A DNA stretch of 64,000 bases from Mesorhizobium_K marinum (GCF_040813715.1 NZ_JBFOCH010000010.1); one strand, 5' to 3'; shown: positions 24,658-33,338, counted from the stretch's first letter. Notes: a model not told the origin generated them from the sequence alone. A program made the numbers and translations.

Positions 24658-26052
24658 ATGATGCCGACATACGACTACGACCTTTTCGTCATCGGCGGCG
24701 GTTCGGGCGGTGTGCGCGCGGCGCGGCTGTCGGCCGGGCTCGGCAAGCGGGTCGCAGTCGCCGAGGAATACCGCTACGGCGGCACCTGCGTCATCCGCGG
24801 CTGCGTTCCGAAGAAGCTCTACGTCTACGCCTCGCAGTTCCCCGACCATTTCGCCGATGCCGCCGGATATGGCTGGACGGTGCCCGAGGCGAGCTTCGAC
24901 TGGCCGACCCTCGTCGCCAACAAGGACAAGGAGATCGCCCGGCTGTCCGGTCTCTACGAGAGCGGGGTTGCCAACGCCGGTGGCGAGACATTCCATAGCC
25001 GCGCAAGCCTTGTCGACGCACATACGATTCGCATCGAGAACGAGGACCGCACGGTCACTGCCGAACACATCCTGATCGCGACGGGCGGAAGGCCGAACCC
25101 GCATGTGGCGCTGCCGGGCCACGAGCACTGCATCTTCTCGAACGAGGCCTTCGACCTGGCCGAACTGCCGAAGTCGATCGTGATCGCGGGCGGCGGCTAT
25201 ATCGCGGTCGAATTCGCCAACATCTTCCACGGCCTCGGCGTCGAGACCACGCTGATCTATCGCGGGATGGAGATCCTGCAGCGGTTCGACATGGACCTGC
25301 GCCACCGGCTGCATGAGGAGATGGCGGCCAAGGGTATCCGCATTCTCTGCCACACCATCTTCGAGCAAATCGACAAGCGCGCCGACGGCAGGCTGGCGGC
25401 TACCCTGAACAGCGGCGAGACCATCGTCGCCGACCAGGTCATGCTTGCCATCGGCCGAATTCCCAACACGGAAAATCTCGGGCTCGAGGCCGCCGGGGTG
25501 AAGACCGGCGTCAGGGACGAAATCATCGTCGATTCCCTGTCGCGGACCAATCTCGACAACGTCTGGGCGATCGGCGACGTGACCGACCGGGTGCAGTTGA
25601 CGCCGGTCGCGATCCATGAGGCGATGTGCTTCGTCGAGACCGCGTTCAAGGACAATCCGACCGAACCAGACCACGACTGCATCGCCACGGCGGTGTTTTC
25701 GCAGCCCGAGATCGGGACCGTCGGGCTTTCGGAAGACGAGGCGGTCAAGCGCTTCGAAAGTCTCGAGATCTACAGCGCAAGCTTCCGCCCGATGCGGCAC
25801 ACGCTGTCGGGACGGCAGGAGAAGATGCTCACCAAGCTGGTGGTGGACGCGGAAACTCGGCGCGTGCTCGGCGCGCACATCCTCGGTCCCGACGCCGGCG
25901 AGATGGCGCAGCTTCTCGGCATCGCGCTGAAGGCCCGCCTCACCAAGGACGACTTCGACCGGACGATGGCCGTTCACCCGACTGCGTCGGAAGAGCTCGT
26001 CACGATGTACCGGCCGAGCTACCTGGTACGCAACGGAAGCCGGGTCGACTGA
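24658..26052 (+). CDS. gor: Glutathione-disulfide reductase
   Basis: FAD/NADPH disulfide reductase of 464 residues. FAD motif IGGGSGGVRAAR, redox pair Cys44/Cys49 in GGTCVIRGCVPKKLYVYAS, NADPH-binding GGGYIAVEFANIFHGLG, second FAD motif AIGDVTDRVQLTPVA, and the C-terminal dimer-interface active site HPTASEELVTM. CVIRGCVPKK is the glutathione reductase form rather than the lipoamide form seen in lpdA. The start is ATG 24658 or 24661. It is transcribed alone after a terminator. Confidence 0.94.
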   Translation: MMPTYDYDLFVIGGGSGGVRAARLSAGLGKRVAVAEEYRYGGTCVIRGCVPKKLYVYASQFPDHFADAAGYGWTVPEASFDWPTLVANKDKEIARLSGLYESGVANAGGETFHSRASLVDAHTIRIENEDRTVTAEHILIATGGRPNPHVALPGHEHCIFSNEAFDLAELPKSIVIAGGGYIAVEFANIFHGLGVETTLIYRGMEILQRFDMDLRHRLHEEMAAKGIRILCHTIFEQIDKRADGRLAATLNSGETIVADQVMLAIGRIPNTENLGLEAAGVKTGVRDEIIVDSLSRTNLDNVWAIGDVTDRVQLTPVAIHEAMCFVETAFKDNPTEPDHDCIATAVFSQPEIGTVGLSEDEAVKRFESLEIYSASFRPMRHTLSGRQEKMLTKLVVDAETRRVLGAHILGPDAGEMAQLLGIALKARLTKDDFDRTMAVHPTASEELVTMYRPSYLVRNGSRVD

Positions 26053-26098
26053 GCCGCGGCGGCGTCAGCCCCTGGGCCTCGGGCAGGCCGTTCGAAGG

Positions 26099-26476
26099 TC
26101 AGATGTAGATGCCGCGTCCGTGGCACGCCTGCTGGACCGCGATGGTGCGCTCGGTCGGCCCGCCGATGTCGGCAAGGGTGAAGCTCTGCCCGCTCAGATG
26201 TCCGTAGAACGGCGTGTCGCCCGTCCCGGGATTGACGTAGCCGCAGACAACGACGGAACCGTTTGCCTCGCGCTGGGCGATCATGGTGCGGAACGTCGCG
26301 GCGTTGTCGGCGAGCCGGGTGCGGACGGCGACTTCGACCGCGGCGCGGTCTGCATCGGTCAGGGTCACCGAGGCGCCCGCGCCCTGTGTGCTGGGTTTCG
26401 CGGCATTGGAGCCGCCTTGCGTCGATGAGCATGACGCGACAGCCAGCAGCGAAAGCAGCGCAACAAGTCTGAGCAT
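26099..26476 (-). CDS. Hypothetical lipoprotein
   Basis: A 125-residue protein from ATG 26476 on the minus strand, with a good GGAGGGA before it. The N-terminus has a hydrophobic signal ending in VASC, a usable lipobox, followed by a Gly/Ser/Ala linker. The body has TDADRAAVEVAVRTRL... and a CGYVNPG...FYGHL segment with a second and third Cys later. No family is recognised. It converges with gor, 46 bases apart. Confidence 0.7.
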   Translation of the reverse strand: MLRLVALLSLLAVASCSSTQGGSNAAKPSTQGAGASVTLTDADRAAVEVAVRTRLADNAATFRTMIAQREANGSVVVCGYVNPGTGDTPFYGHLSGQSFTLADIGGPTERTIAVQQACHGRGIYI

Positions 26477-26655
26477 GTGTCCCTCCATAAGGTTGCGACC
26501 TTCTCGCAATGCGACGTCTCACGCAATAGCGGCCGTTGTAAGGGCCGTTCCAGCTACTGTCCGAGGTCAAGTGGTAGGACCACAATTTCGCTCGCTATTG
26601 GCGGTGGACGGCGTAGCATGGAGCGACAGGGGCATGTGTTTCGGAGATCGCAGCA

Positions 26656-26931
26656 GTGACCGGCCTTGCCTTCAACACCGACCGCAAACCATCCTGCGAC
26701 GAACTTGTTTCGGTTGTGCTTTCGGGCCATCCGCTGGGTGAGCCGATCTCGACGAGCCGCGTGATCCTGGAGTTCCGCAAGGCAGATCCGGGGCGTTTGG
26801 AGCCGGATGAGGAAATCGTCGCCTCGATTGTCCGCATCGCCACTGGTCGGACCATGTTCGTCGCATTCGATCACCGGGAGCATGCGGACCGCTCGGACCA
26901 TCTGCCTGAAAGGCCGAACATCCACCGCTGA
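26656..26931 (+). CDS. Small hypothetical protein
   Basis: A 91-residue frame starting at GTG 26656 with GGAG nine bases upstream. Codon third positions are GC-rich and the composition is balanced, unlike the Arg-rich shadows. It includes DELVSVVLSGHPLGEPIS and an acidic centre, and has no signal or membrane segment. Not recognised. It converges with the Crp/Fnr gene. An opposite-strand frame covers the same DNA but looks less protein-like. Confidence 0.45.
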   Translation: MTGLAFNTDRKPSCDELVSVVLSGHPLGEPISTSRVILEFRKADPGRLEPDEEIVASIVRIATGRTMFVAFDHREHADRSDHLPERPNIHR

Positions 26932-26956
26932 CCGCCGACGACCCGCGCGATGCAGC

Positions 26957-27682
26957 CTAGCGTGCTTCCCGCCTCAGGCTGAGATAAGTCGGGTCGAACT
27001 CTGAAAGTCTTGCGAGCTGGTCGAAATCGCGGATCGTGACCTTTCCTTCGCGCCATTCGACGAGGCCTGCTGAACGCAATTCCTGCAGCTTCCGGTTCAC
27101 ATGGACCACCGAGAGGCCGAGCACGTCGCCGAGTTCCGCCTGCGTGACGGGGAAGCCATAGGTGAAGTCGGAGGCGATGCCGGCAGCCTCGAGACGCACA
27201 TAGAGTTCGCAGATCAGATGGGCGAGATGCTGCTCGGCCGAGCGCCGACCGAGGCAGGTGATCCAGGTGCGCTGGATGGCGCCGTCGATCGTCGTCGACA
27301 GCCAGAACAGACGCGCGAGGTGAGGGCTCTGTTCGGTGACTTCCCTGATCCTCTCGTGGGGTACGAAGGCGACCTTGCACGGGCCAAGCGCCACCACGCT
27401 ATGGTCCATGACCTTCAGCATCATGCTGTGCAGATCGACGAAGTCGCCGGGCACGTGCACGGCTGTGATCTGCCGCTCGCCGGAGCGCAGCGACTGGCTT
27501 CGCGCGGCGAACCCGGACGTCACGAGGCAGCTTTCCTTCTGGCGGGTACCTTCCCGCACGATCTCTTCGCCGGCCGCGAACACGGCCGGTCGTGCAGGAA
27601 GCTCGCCGATGATTCTCACCTCGTCGTCGCTCAGACTATCCCGACGCTCGAGGCTGCGCAGAAAGGCAGCGGTTTGGACCAT
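26957..27682 (-). CDS. Crp/Fnr-family transcriptional regulator
   Basis: A 241-residue regulator with an N-terminal cyclic-nucleotide-binding-like barrel (about 20-130), a dimerisation helix and a C-terminal winged HTH whose recognition region reads TQAELGDVLGLSVVHVNRKLQELR. The Cys residues do not form the N-terminal cluster pattern of FNR, so it is probably not an iron-sulfur oxygen sensor. This subtype is abundant in rhizobia; the ligand is unknown. Transcribed toward the small gene at 26656. Confidence 0.87.
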   Translation of the reverse strand: MVQTAAFLRSLERRDSLSDDEVRIIGELPARPAVFAAGEEIVREGTRQKESCLVTSGFAARSQSLRSGERQITAVHVPGDFVDLHSMMLKVMDHSVVALGPCKVAFVPHERIREVTEQSPHLARLFWLSTTIDGAIQRTWITCLGRRSAEQHLAHLICELYVRLEAAGIASDFTYGFPVTQAELGDVLGLSVVHVNRKLQELRSAGLVEWREGKVTIRDFDQLARLSEFDPTYLSLRREAR

Positions 27683-27726
27683 GGGCCGACAACGTTACAG
27701 TCCGAGGAAGGTTCCAAGGCGGCCTG

Positions 27727-28086
27727 TCAGAACGGCGAGCCGAACAACGTCTCGACGATAGCCAGGCCCCAGACGATCAGCGCCAGCATGATCGAGATCA
27801 GAACCGCCAGCGAACCGCAATCCTTGGCGAGTTCGATGTCGATGTGGAACTCGCGCGAAACCGCGTCGCAGGTGGCCTCGATGCCGGTGTTAAGCACCTC
27901 GACCATGATCAGCAGGAGGACCACGCCGACGAGCAGCCAATAGCCCCGCCACGAGTTGGACAGGAACCAAGCCGCCGGCAGCGCCAGAGCCAGGAGGATC
28001 AGTTCCTGCTGGAAGGCTGTCTCCGAGGTTGAAAGGCGCCTGAACGCGCGGACCGAATTCTGCCAGGCCTTGATCAGGCGTTCCAT
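27727..28086 (-). CDS. dgkA: Diacylglycerol kinase (prokaryotic, DgkA)
   Basis: A 119-residue integral membrane kinase with three membrane segments (about 29-47, 50-70 and 93-115). The signature helix reads VEVLNTGIEATCD with the catalytic Glu and metal ligands, and an amphipathic basic N-terminus precedes it. It recycles diacylglycerol from membrane-derived glucan or lipid turnover. GAGG lies before the start at 28086. It is upstream of the Crp/Fnr gene on the same strand, 44 bases away, and may be cotranscribed. Confidence 0.93.
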   Translation of the reverse strand: MERLIKAWQNSVRAFRRLSTSETAFQQELILLALALPAAWFLSNSWRGYWLLVGVVLLLIMVEVLNTGIEATCDAVSREFHIDIELAKDCGSLAVLISIMLALIVWGLAIVETLFGSPF

Positions 28087-28191
28087 GGAGACCTCACGAA
28101 GGGACGGAAGCCGCTCGCTTTAGCGCAAGATCGGCGGCAAGGGGAACAGTTTCGGCGATGGTCCGCGCGGTCCGCTCTGAATTTCGCGATG

Positions 28192-28608
28192 TCAGTCGCC
28201 TGCGACCTTGACGTCCGGCGTCGACCGCTCGAACTGCGGCAGCCCGTCTGCGACGTCGTAGTAGTCGCCCTTGTCGGCGATGAAGATATGCGCTTCGGGT
28301 TTCAGTCCGCTCGGCTGGTCAAAGGCGCCGGCCATGACCGATATCTCGTCCGATTGATTGTGTTTCCAGAACAGCGCCGAGCCGCAGACGGAGCAAAATC
28401 CGCGCCTGGCAAACGACGAGGCCTCATACCAGGTGATGCTGTTGCCGCCTTCGATGGCGAGATCGACGTCGGCGACATTGGTTGCGGCGTAGTAGAGGCC
28501 GGTCTGTTTGCGGCATTGAGAGCAATGGCAGTAGATCACGCCGCGCAGCGGACCTGATGCGGTGAAGCGGACGGCGCCGCAAAGACATGCCCCGCGATGG
28601 TCAGTCAT
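28192..28608 (-). CDS. GFA-family zinc protein (glutathione-dependent formaldehyde-activating type)
   Basis: A 138-residue member of the GFA/CENP-V fold (PF04828). The zinc ligands are visible: Cys8 and Cys10 in CLCG, the CHCSQC cluster near 27-32, and CSVCG near residue 73. Most members are not true glutathione-formaldehyde enzymes, so only the fold is claimed. It lies 106 bases upstream of dgkA on the same strand. Confidence 0.88.
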   Translation of the reverse strand: MTDHRGACLCGAVRFTASGPLRGVIYCHCSQCRKQTGLYYAATNVADVDLAIEGGNSITWYEASSFARRGFCSVCGSALFWKHNQSDEISVMAGAFDQPSGLKPEAHIFIADKGDYYDVADGLPQFERSTPDVKVAGD

Positions 28609-28940
28609 GCTCTTCTACTCCGTATGACAACCCAGATCACCACAAGCGGAGACCCTGCATTGCGCCGTTCTCTGCGCGGCTCCCGGCAATGCTCTGCCCG
28701 GCCGATCCCGTCCGGCCACTGCACCCGGGGACACCATGAACCGCCCGCAAGCCGTTCGCAATTAAGGAAAATTTAGCCTGCGTTTCCCTATAGTCAATTC
28801 AAGCGAGGATGCATCTGGGGCGCATCTCATCGTGATCCAAGGTCCGTTCTTTCGCTGGCTTCCCGCCGGCTGCACATCCGTACAATCCAGATCGTGCCGC
28901 ACCCCCGGCGCGCGACGACTGATGCAAGGTGGAATTCTGC
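28609..28940. other. Intergenic region between GFA and diguanylate cyclase
   Basis: About 330 bases between divergent genes. It holds a candidate promoter with a CtrA-like box (28762-28794). A 50-codon frame near 28624 has no ribosome site and an Arg/Ser/Pro-rich product, and is not supported. Confidence 0.5.
28762..28794 (+). promoter_or_regulatory. CtrA-like box with TATAGT -10, candidate GGDEF-gene promoter
   Basis: TTAA-GGAAAAT-TTAG (28762-28776) is one base from TTAA-N7-TTAA. TATAGT at 28789-28794 is a good -10, placing the box over the -35. It lies about 150 bases before the diguanylate cyclase start. CtrA links cell cycle and c-di-GMP in alphaproteobacteria, which makes the site plausible but unproven. 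Confidence 0.35.
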
Positions 28941-30008
28941 ATGCAGCCTGCGAGTGCTCAGAGCGATCGGGCAACTGACCTGGCGAGTTCCGTGTTGCTG
29001 ACGATGCGTCAGCTCGGCGTGGTGGCGCTGCCGCGGAACTACGAGATATTCTACGAGGCGCTTTCCGGCTCCAACCATGAGTTGAGCCTGGAGATCGTGT
29101 CGCTGAGCAAGAAGCCGACGCAGGACGAACTCGACCGGATCGGCCGCAAGTACTTCGCGAGCCATCACGACAGCGGCATCGTCGAGCATGCGCGCGAAAC
29201 GATCGCCAGGGAACTGGAGGAGGTGGCCTCGATCCTTCGCAACGAGCGCAGCTACGTCGAAAAATACGGTCGCGTGCTCGGCCAGACCGCCGAGGGGTTG
29301 AACGGCCGACTCGTCAGCAAGGACCTGCTCCAGAAGATCGTCGAGGTGATGTCGGTGGCAACCACCTCGACCATCAACCATGGGCGGGAAGTCGCAAGCA
29401 CGCTTACCGAGAAGTCCAACGAACTGGAAAGCGTCAAGTCGAAGCTCGAGGAGTACAAGCGCCTCGCCAATACCGATCCGCTGACGCAGATCTGGAACCG
29501 GCGCGCCTTCGACCGGGAAATCGCCGACATCTACAACAGCAACCGCGGTATCCTGTTCAAGGCGCTGATCCTCGCCGACATCGACCGGTTCAAGGGCATC
29601 AACGACCGCTACGGGCACCCGGTCGGCGACAGGGTGCTGCAGGGCGTCGCGGACATCTTCCGCTCATCGATCCGCGACGACATGTTCGTCGCGCGCACCG
29701 GTGGCGAGGAGTTTGCCCTGATCGTCGACGGCGCCAGCGAGGAGGCGACGTTCGAGATCGCCGACCGCATCCGGCTGCTGATCGAGCAGACGCCGTTCGT
29801 GAACGCCCAGACCAACACCAGCTACGGCACGGTCACGATATCGATGGGACTCTGCATGGCGTCGGAGGCGGACGGGCCGGAAGACCTCTATTCCAAGTGC
29901 GACAGGGCGCTCTACCGGTCGAAGGTGACGGGGCGCAACCGCGTCACCCGGTTCTCGACCTTGCCCGAGCGGACCGGAAAGAACTGGATGCTCTATCGCA
30001 AGGATTGA
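28941..30008 (+). CDS. Diguanylate cyclase (GGDEF domain)
   Basis: A 355-residue soluble protein. The N-terminal half is helical, with a predicted coiled coil (about 155-180, EKSNELESVKSKLEEYKRL) leading into the GGDEF domain, which has NTDPLTQIWNRRAFD, the metal-site LADIDRFKGINDRYGHPVGD and the active-site GGEEF. The product-inhibition RxxD five residues before GGEEF is not conserved (RDDM instead), so feedback inhibition may be missing. ATG 28941 was chosen because AAGGTGG precedes it; GTG 28929 lies inside that site. It makes c-di-GMP, with the N-terminal region as the likely sensor or dimeriser. Confidence 0.9.
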   Translation: MQPASAQSDRATDLASSVLLTMRQLGVVALPRNYEIFYEALSGSNHELSLEIVSLSKKPTQDELDRIGRKYFASHHDSGIVEHARETIARELEEVASILRNERSYVEKYGRVLGQTAEGLNGRLVSKDLLQKIVEVMSVATTSTINHGREVASTLTEKSNELESVKSKLEEYKRLANTDPLTQIWNRRAFDREIADIYNSNRGILFKALILADIDRFKGINDRYGHPVGDRVLQGVADIFRSSIRDDMFVARTGGEEFALIVDGASEEATFEIADRIRLLIEQTPFVNAQTNTSYGTVTISMGLCMASEADGPEDLYSKCDRALYRSKVTGRNRVTRFSTLPERTGKNWMLYRKD

Positions 30009-30047
30009 CGGACAGGTCTTTCCACAGAAGCATTTCTGCACTACATT

Positions 30048-30065
30048 TTCTCCAGAAATGGAGAA
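30048..30065. promoter_or_regulatory. Inverted repeat over the antitoxin ribosome site
   Basis: TTCTCC-AGAAAT-GGAGAA is a perfect 6-base-arm palindrome. Its right arm GGAGA is also the ribosome site for ATG 30070, and an alternative ATG (30058) lies inside it. Binding by the Xre antitoxin here would block its own operon. Confidence 0.5.
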
Positions 30066-30069
30066 TCCA

Positions 30070-30450
30070 ATGCCGCAGCCAAAATTGAGCGGCCTGGAGG
30101 CGAAGCAGGCCAAGGTGCTTACCGAAGCGGTGCTGCGCGCCGCCGACCGTCTCGGCGTCAGCGCGCGCGCGCTGTCGGCCGTGCTCGGCGTTTCCGAGGC
30201 GACCGTATCGCGCATGCGCCGCAAGGACTTCAGCCTCGAGCGCGGCTCGAAGCCGTTCGAACTCGGGGTGCTGTTCGTCAGGTTGTTCCGCTCGCTCGAC
30301 GCCATCGTAGGCGGCGACGAGGCGGTCGCCCGCGCCTGGATCAAGAACCCCAATTCGGCGCTCGAGTCTCGGCCGCTGGAAAAGATCATGACGATTACCG
30401 GGCTGATCGATGTCATCGCCTATCTGGACAGCCGCCGCGCTCTCGTCTGA
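30070..30450 (+). CDS. Xre/MbcA/ParS-type antitoxin (DUF2384)
   Basis: A 126-residue antitoxin. The N-terminal half has an HTH-like region (LGVSARALSAVLGVSEATVSRMRRKD) and the C-terminal half is the toxin-binding DUF2384 domain: WIKNPNSALESRPLE, then GLIDVIAYLDSR. ATG 30070 is favoured by GGAGA five bases upstream; ATG 30058 would add MENP. The gene precedes and overlaps the RES toxin gene by 41 bases, the standard layout of these modules. Confidence 0.9.
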   Translation: MPQPKLSGLEAKQAKVLTEAVLRAADRLGVSARALSAVLGVSEATVSRMRRKDFSLERGSKPFELGVLFVRLFRSLDAIVGGDEAVARAWIKNPNSALESRPLEKIMTITGLIDVIAYLDSRRALV

Positions 30451-31183
30451 AGCGGTCAGCCTGGACGGCAAGGTGTGGCGTCTGGTCGAAGCGCAGCACC
30501 GCGTCTCCACACTGAAGCTCGTCGACACGCTGGACGAACAGGCGCTGCTGGAAGACCTGATCGAGGAGACCAAGCCAGCCATCCCCGCGGAATGCCGCCA
30601 CCTCGACTATCTGCTGGCGACGCCGTTCCGCTACGGATCGGTCTATCCGCAGGGGTCGCGCTTCAGGCGGGCGGGCCGAACGCGGGGCGTGTATTATGCG
30701 GCCGAGCATGTCGCGACGGCCGTCGCCGAAATGGCCTTCTACCGCCTGCTCTTCTTCGCGGATTCCCCCGACACGCCCTGGCCGGGCGATGCGGCCGAGT
30801 ACACAGCCTTTTCCGCGGCGATCCGGACGGAGCGGGCCGTCGACCTGACGAGGCCGCCCCTCTCGAGGGACAGCACGCACTGGACGGCTCATTCGGACTA
30901 CGAGGCCTGCCAGGCGCTCGCCGACGCGGCGCGGGAGGCCGAGCTCCATGCCATCCGCTACCGTTCGGTGCGCGATCCCGAGGGCAGGGCGAATGTCGCG
31001 CTGCTCACCTGCCTGGCCTTCGCCAGGTCAAGGCCGGTCGATCGCCAGACCTGGCGCATCAGGCTTTCGGCGTCGGGTGTGCAGGCGCTCTGCGAGTTCC
31101 CGCGCCGACGCATCGGCTTCGGCCGCGCCGACCTTTCGGGCGATCCGAGGCTTGCAGGGCTGGTGTGGGAGCGCAAAGCCTGA
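30410..31183 (+). CDS. RES-domain toxin
   Basis: A 257-residue toxin of the RES family (PF08808), whose studied members degrade or modify NAD+ and stop growth. Seen: the N-terminal VWRLVEAQHRVSTLKLVD typical of the long form, the conserved Arg in TPFRYGS, the Glu in RTRGVYYAAEHVATAVAEMAFYR (quoted only as a landmark), and the Ser in YRSVRDPEG. The start at 30410 lies inside the antitoxin gene, so translation is coupled. A bidirectional terminator follows the stop by seven bases. Length and motifs look intact, so the system is probably active. Confidence 0.9.
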   Translation: MSSPIWTAAALSSEAVSLDGKVWRLVEAQHRVSTLKLVDTLDEQALLEDLIEETKPAIPAECRHLDYLLATPFRYGSVYPQGSRFRRAGRTRGVYYAAEHVATAVAEMAFYRLLFFADSPDTPWPGDAAEYTAFSAAIRTERAVDLTRPPLSRDSTHWTAHSDYEACQALADAAREAELHAIRYRSVRDPEGRANVALLTCLAFARSRPVDRQTWRIRLSASGVQALCEFPRRRIGFGRADLSGDPRLAGLVWERKA

Positions 31184-31190
31184 GAACAAA

Positions 31191-31214
31191 AAAAGGCGCC
31201 GATTGGCGCCTTTT
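31191..31214. terminator. Bidirectional terminator between RES toxin and aroG
   Basis: AAAAGGCGCC-GATT-GGCGCCTTTT is a perfect 10-base-arm hairpin with A-run and T-run. It can end both the toxin operon and the convergent DAHP synthase gene. Confidence 0.9.
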
Positions 31215-31239
31215 GTCTGTATTCTGGGGACGGCCGTAC

Positions 31240-32610
31240 CTACTCGGCGGCGACCGTCTGCACCGGCCGGGACGACTTCTTCAGGAGTTCCGACACCAGG
31301 AAAGCAAGCTCGATCGCCTGCTCGGCGTTGAGGCGCGGATCGCAGTGGGTGTGGTAGCGATCCTGCAGTTCCTCGTCGCGGATGGCGCGCGCGCCGCCCG
31401 TGCATTCGGTGACGTTCTTGCCGGTCATCTCGACATGGATGCCGCCCGGATGCGTGCCTTCGGCGCGATGCACCTCGAAGAAGGTCTGCACCTCCTTGAG
31501 GATGCGGTCGAACGGCCGGGTCTTGTAGCCGGCGGCGGTGATCGTGTTGCCGTGCATCGGATCCGAAGACCAGACCACCTCGCGGCCTTCCTTCTTGACG
31601 GCGCGCACCAGCTTGGGCAGGTGCTCGGCGACCTTGTCGGAGCCGAAGCGGGCAATCAGCGTGAGGCGGCCGGGCTCGTTCTCCGGGTTCAGCGTGTCGA
31701 TGAGCTGCAGCAGGCCGTCCGGCGACAGCGACGGGCCGCATTTGAGGCCGAGCGGGTTCTTGATGCCGCGGCAGTACTCGACATGCGCATGGTCGGGCTG
31801 GCGCGTGCGGTCGCCGATCCAGATCATGTGGCCCGAGGTCGCGTACCAGTCGCCGCTCGTGGAATCGACGCGCGTCAGCGCCTCCTCGTAGCCGAGCAGC
31901 AGAGCCTCGTGACTGGTGTAGAAGTCGGTTTCGCGCAACGCGAAATTGCTCTCCGAGGTGATGCCGACGGCGCGCATGAACTCCATCGTCTCGGAGATGC
32001 GGCTGGCCAGCGCCTCGTAGCGTTCGGACTGCGGGCTGTCGGCGACAAACCCGAGCATCCACTTGTGCACGTTCTCCAGGCTGGCGTAGCCGCCCTGGGC
32101 GAAGGCGCGCAGCAGGTTCAGCGTCGCCGCCGACTGCCGGTAGGCCATCTCCTGGCGCGCCGGGTCCGGAATGCGGGCCTTCTCGTCAAACTCGATGCCG
32201 TTGATGATGTCGCCGCGGTAGCTGGGCAGCGTCACGCCGTCCTTGGTCTCGTTGTCCGACGAGCGCGGCTTGGCGAACTGTCCGGCCACGCGACCGACCT
32301 TCACCACCGGCTGCGCGCCGGCATAGGTCAGCACCACGGCCATCTGCAGGAAGACGCGGAAGAAGTCGCGGATGTTGTCAGCGCCATGTTCGGCGAAGCT
32401 TTCGGCGCAATCTCCGCCCTGCAACAGGAAGGCGTTGCCCGCGGCGACCTGGGCGAGCTGCTTCTTCAGCTTGCGCGCCTCACCTGCAAAAACGAGCGGC
32501 GGAAAGGTCGCGAGACGGCCTTCGACATCCTGCAGCGCGGCGGCGTCCGGATAAGCCGGGACCTGCTGGATGGGCTTTGCTCTCCAAGAATTCGGCGACC
32601 ACTTCGTCAT
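31240..32610 (-). CDS. aroG: 3-deoxy-7-phosphoheptulonate (DAHP) synthase, class II
   Basis: A 456-residue class II (plant-like) enzyme that joins phosphoenolpyruvate and erythrose 4-phosphate at the head of the shikimate pathway. Family landmarks: WSPNSWR at the N-terminus, GNAFLLQGGDCAESF, VGRVAGQFAKPRS, GMVGF-like YATSGHMIWIGDRTRQ, and DPMHGNT near the active site. Length is normal. It is not related in sequence to the class I AroF/G/H enzymes of E. coli; the symbol is used as commonly applied in this group. Confidence 0.93.
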   Translation of the reverse strand: MTKWSPNSWRAKPIQQVPAYPDAAALQDVEGRLATFPPLVFAGEARKLKKQLAQVAAGNAFLLQGGDCAESFAEHGADNIRDFFRVFLQMAVVLTYAGAQPVVKVGRVAGQFAKPRSSDNETKDGVTLPSYRGDIINGIEFDEKARIPDPARQEMAYRQSAATLNLLRAFAQGGYASLENVHKWMLGFVADSPQSERYEALASRISETMEFMRAVGITSESNFALRETDFYTSHEALLLGYEEALTRVDSTSGDWYATSGHMIWIGDRTRQPDHAHVEYCRGIKNPLGLKCGPSLSPDGLLQLIDTLNPENEPGRLTLIARFGSDKVAEHLPKLVRAVKKEGREVVWSSDPMHGNTITAAGYKTRPFDRILKEVQTFFEVHRAEGTHPGGIHVEMTGKNVTECTGGARAIRDEELQDRYHTHCDPRLNAEQAIELAFLVSELLKKSSRPVQTVAAE

Positions 32611-32780
32611 TGTCTTGTCCTAGTCCTGGCCGGCTTCGTCACGCGCCGGCATACAATTCCCTCAATATGGGGACCGCGGCTCCTAACACGAACCCCAAGG
32701 CCTATTCTAGCCCGGAATCCCAAGGAAATCGAATGGACGACCCATCCTGATCGCCCCCGCAAGCCGCGGCCGGACGCCGT

Positions 32781-33338
32781 TCAGGCGCGCGGTCCGCTCA
32801 CCAGCGCCTCGATGCGGTCGAGCTGGGCGGCAAGCCTGGCCACGTCGTCGCGCATGGTCATGATCTGGCTGTGGCGCATCTCGTCGAGCTTCTCGTGCAG
32901 TGCCATGATCTCGATCTCGGCCTTCAGGTTGACCTCGTAGTCGTGCGAGGCATCGAGCCGGTCGCGCTCGGTCTGGCGGTTCTGCGACATCATGATGATG
33001 GGCGCCTGGAGCGCCGCGACCATCGACAGCACGAGGTTGAGGAAAATGAAGGGGTAGGGGTCGAAGCCCTGGCGTCCGAGCAGCCATGCGTTTCCGAGGG
33101 TCCAGAGCACGAGGAAGGCGATCGAGCAGACGATGAAGGTCCAGGAGCCGCCGATCCGCGCGATCGCGTCGGCCAGCCGGTCGCCGACGCTTGCCTGTCG
33201 GGCGACGGCGACGTTGACGTCGCGGGCGACCGGCTTGCGCTCGATCGCGCTTTCCAGGACGCGGCTTTCCTGCTCGCTCAGCGCGTCCGGCCGGCGCTTC
33301 AGCCAGCGGCCGGCAAGTTCGGCTACGGTTTTCGTCAT
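32781..33338 (-). CDS. DUF1003 membrane protein
   Basis: A 185-residue protein of the DUF1003 family (PF06210). It has two membrane segments (about 67-88 and 96-115) with the conserved GSWTFI, and the loop FDPYPFIFLNLVLSM between and within them. The QNRQTERDRLDASHDYEVNLKAE stretch begins a C-terminal coiled coil. Function unknown. GGGGAG precedes the start. It is the next gene upstream of aroG on the same strand, 170 bases away. Confidence 0.87.
   Translation of the reverse strand: MTKTVAELAGRWLKRRPDALSEQESRVLESAIERKPVARDVNVAVARQASVGDRLADAIARIGGSWTFIVCSIAFLVLWTLGNAWLLGRQGFDPYPFIFLNLVLSMVAALQAPIIMMSQNRQTERDRLDASHDYEVNLKAEIEIMALHEKLDEMRHSQIMTMRDDVARLAAQLDRIEALVSGPRA

Noticed and set aside
26554..26925. 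A 123-codon minus-strand frame over the small gene at 26656
   Set aside because: No good ribosome site and less natural composition than the plus-strand frame.
28624..28777. A 50-codon plus-strand frame between the GFA and GGDEF genes
   Set aside because: No ribosome site, Arg/Ser/Pro-rich product, and it crosses the candidate promoter.
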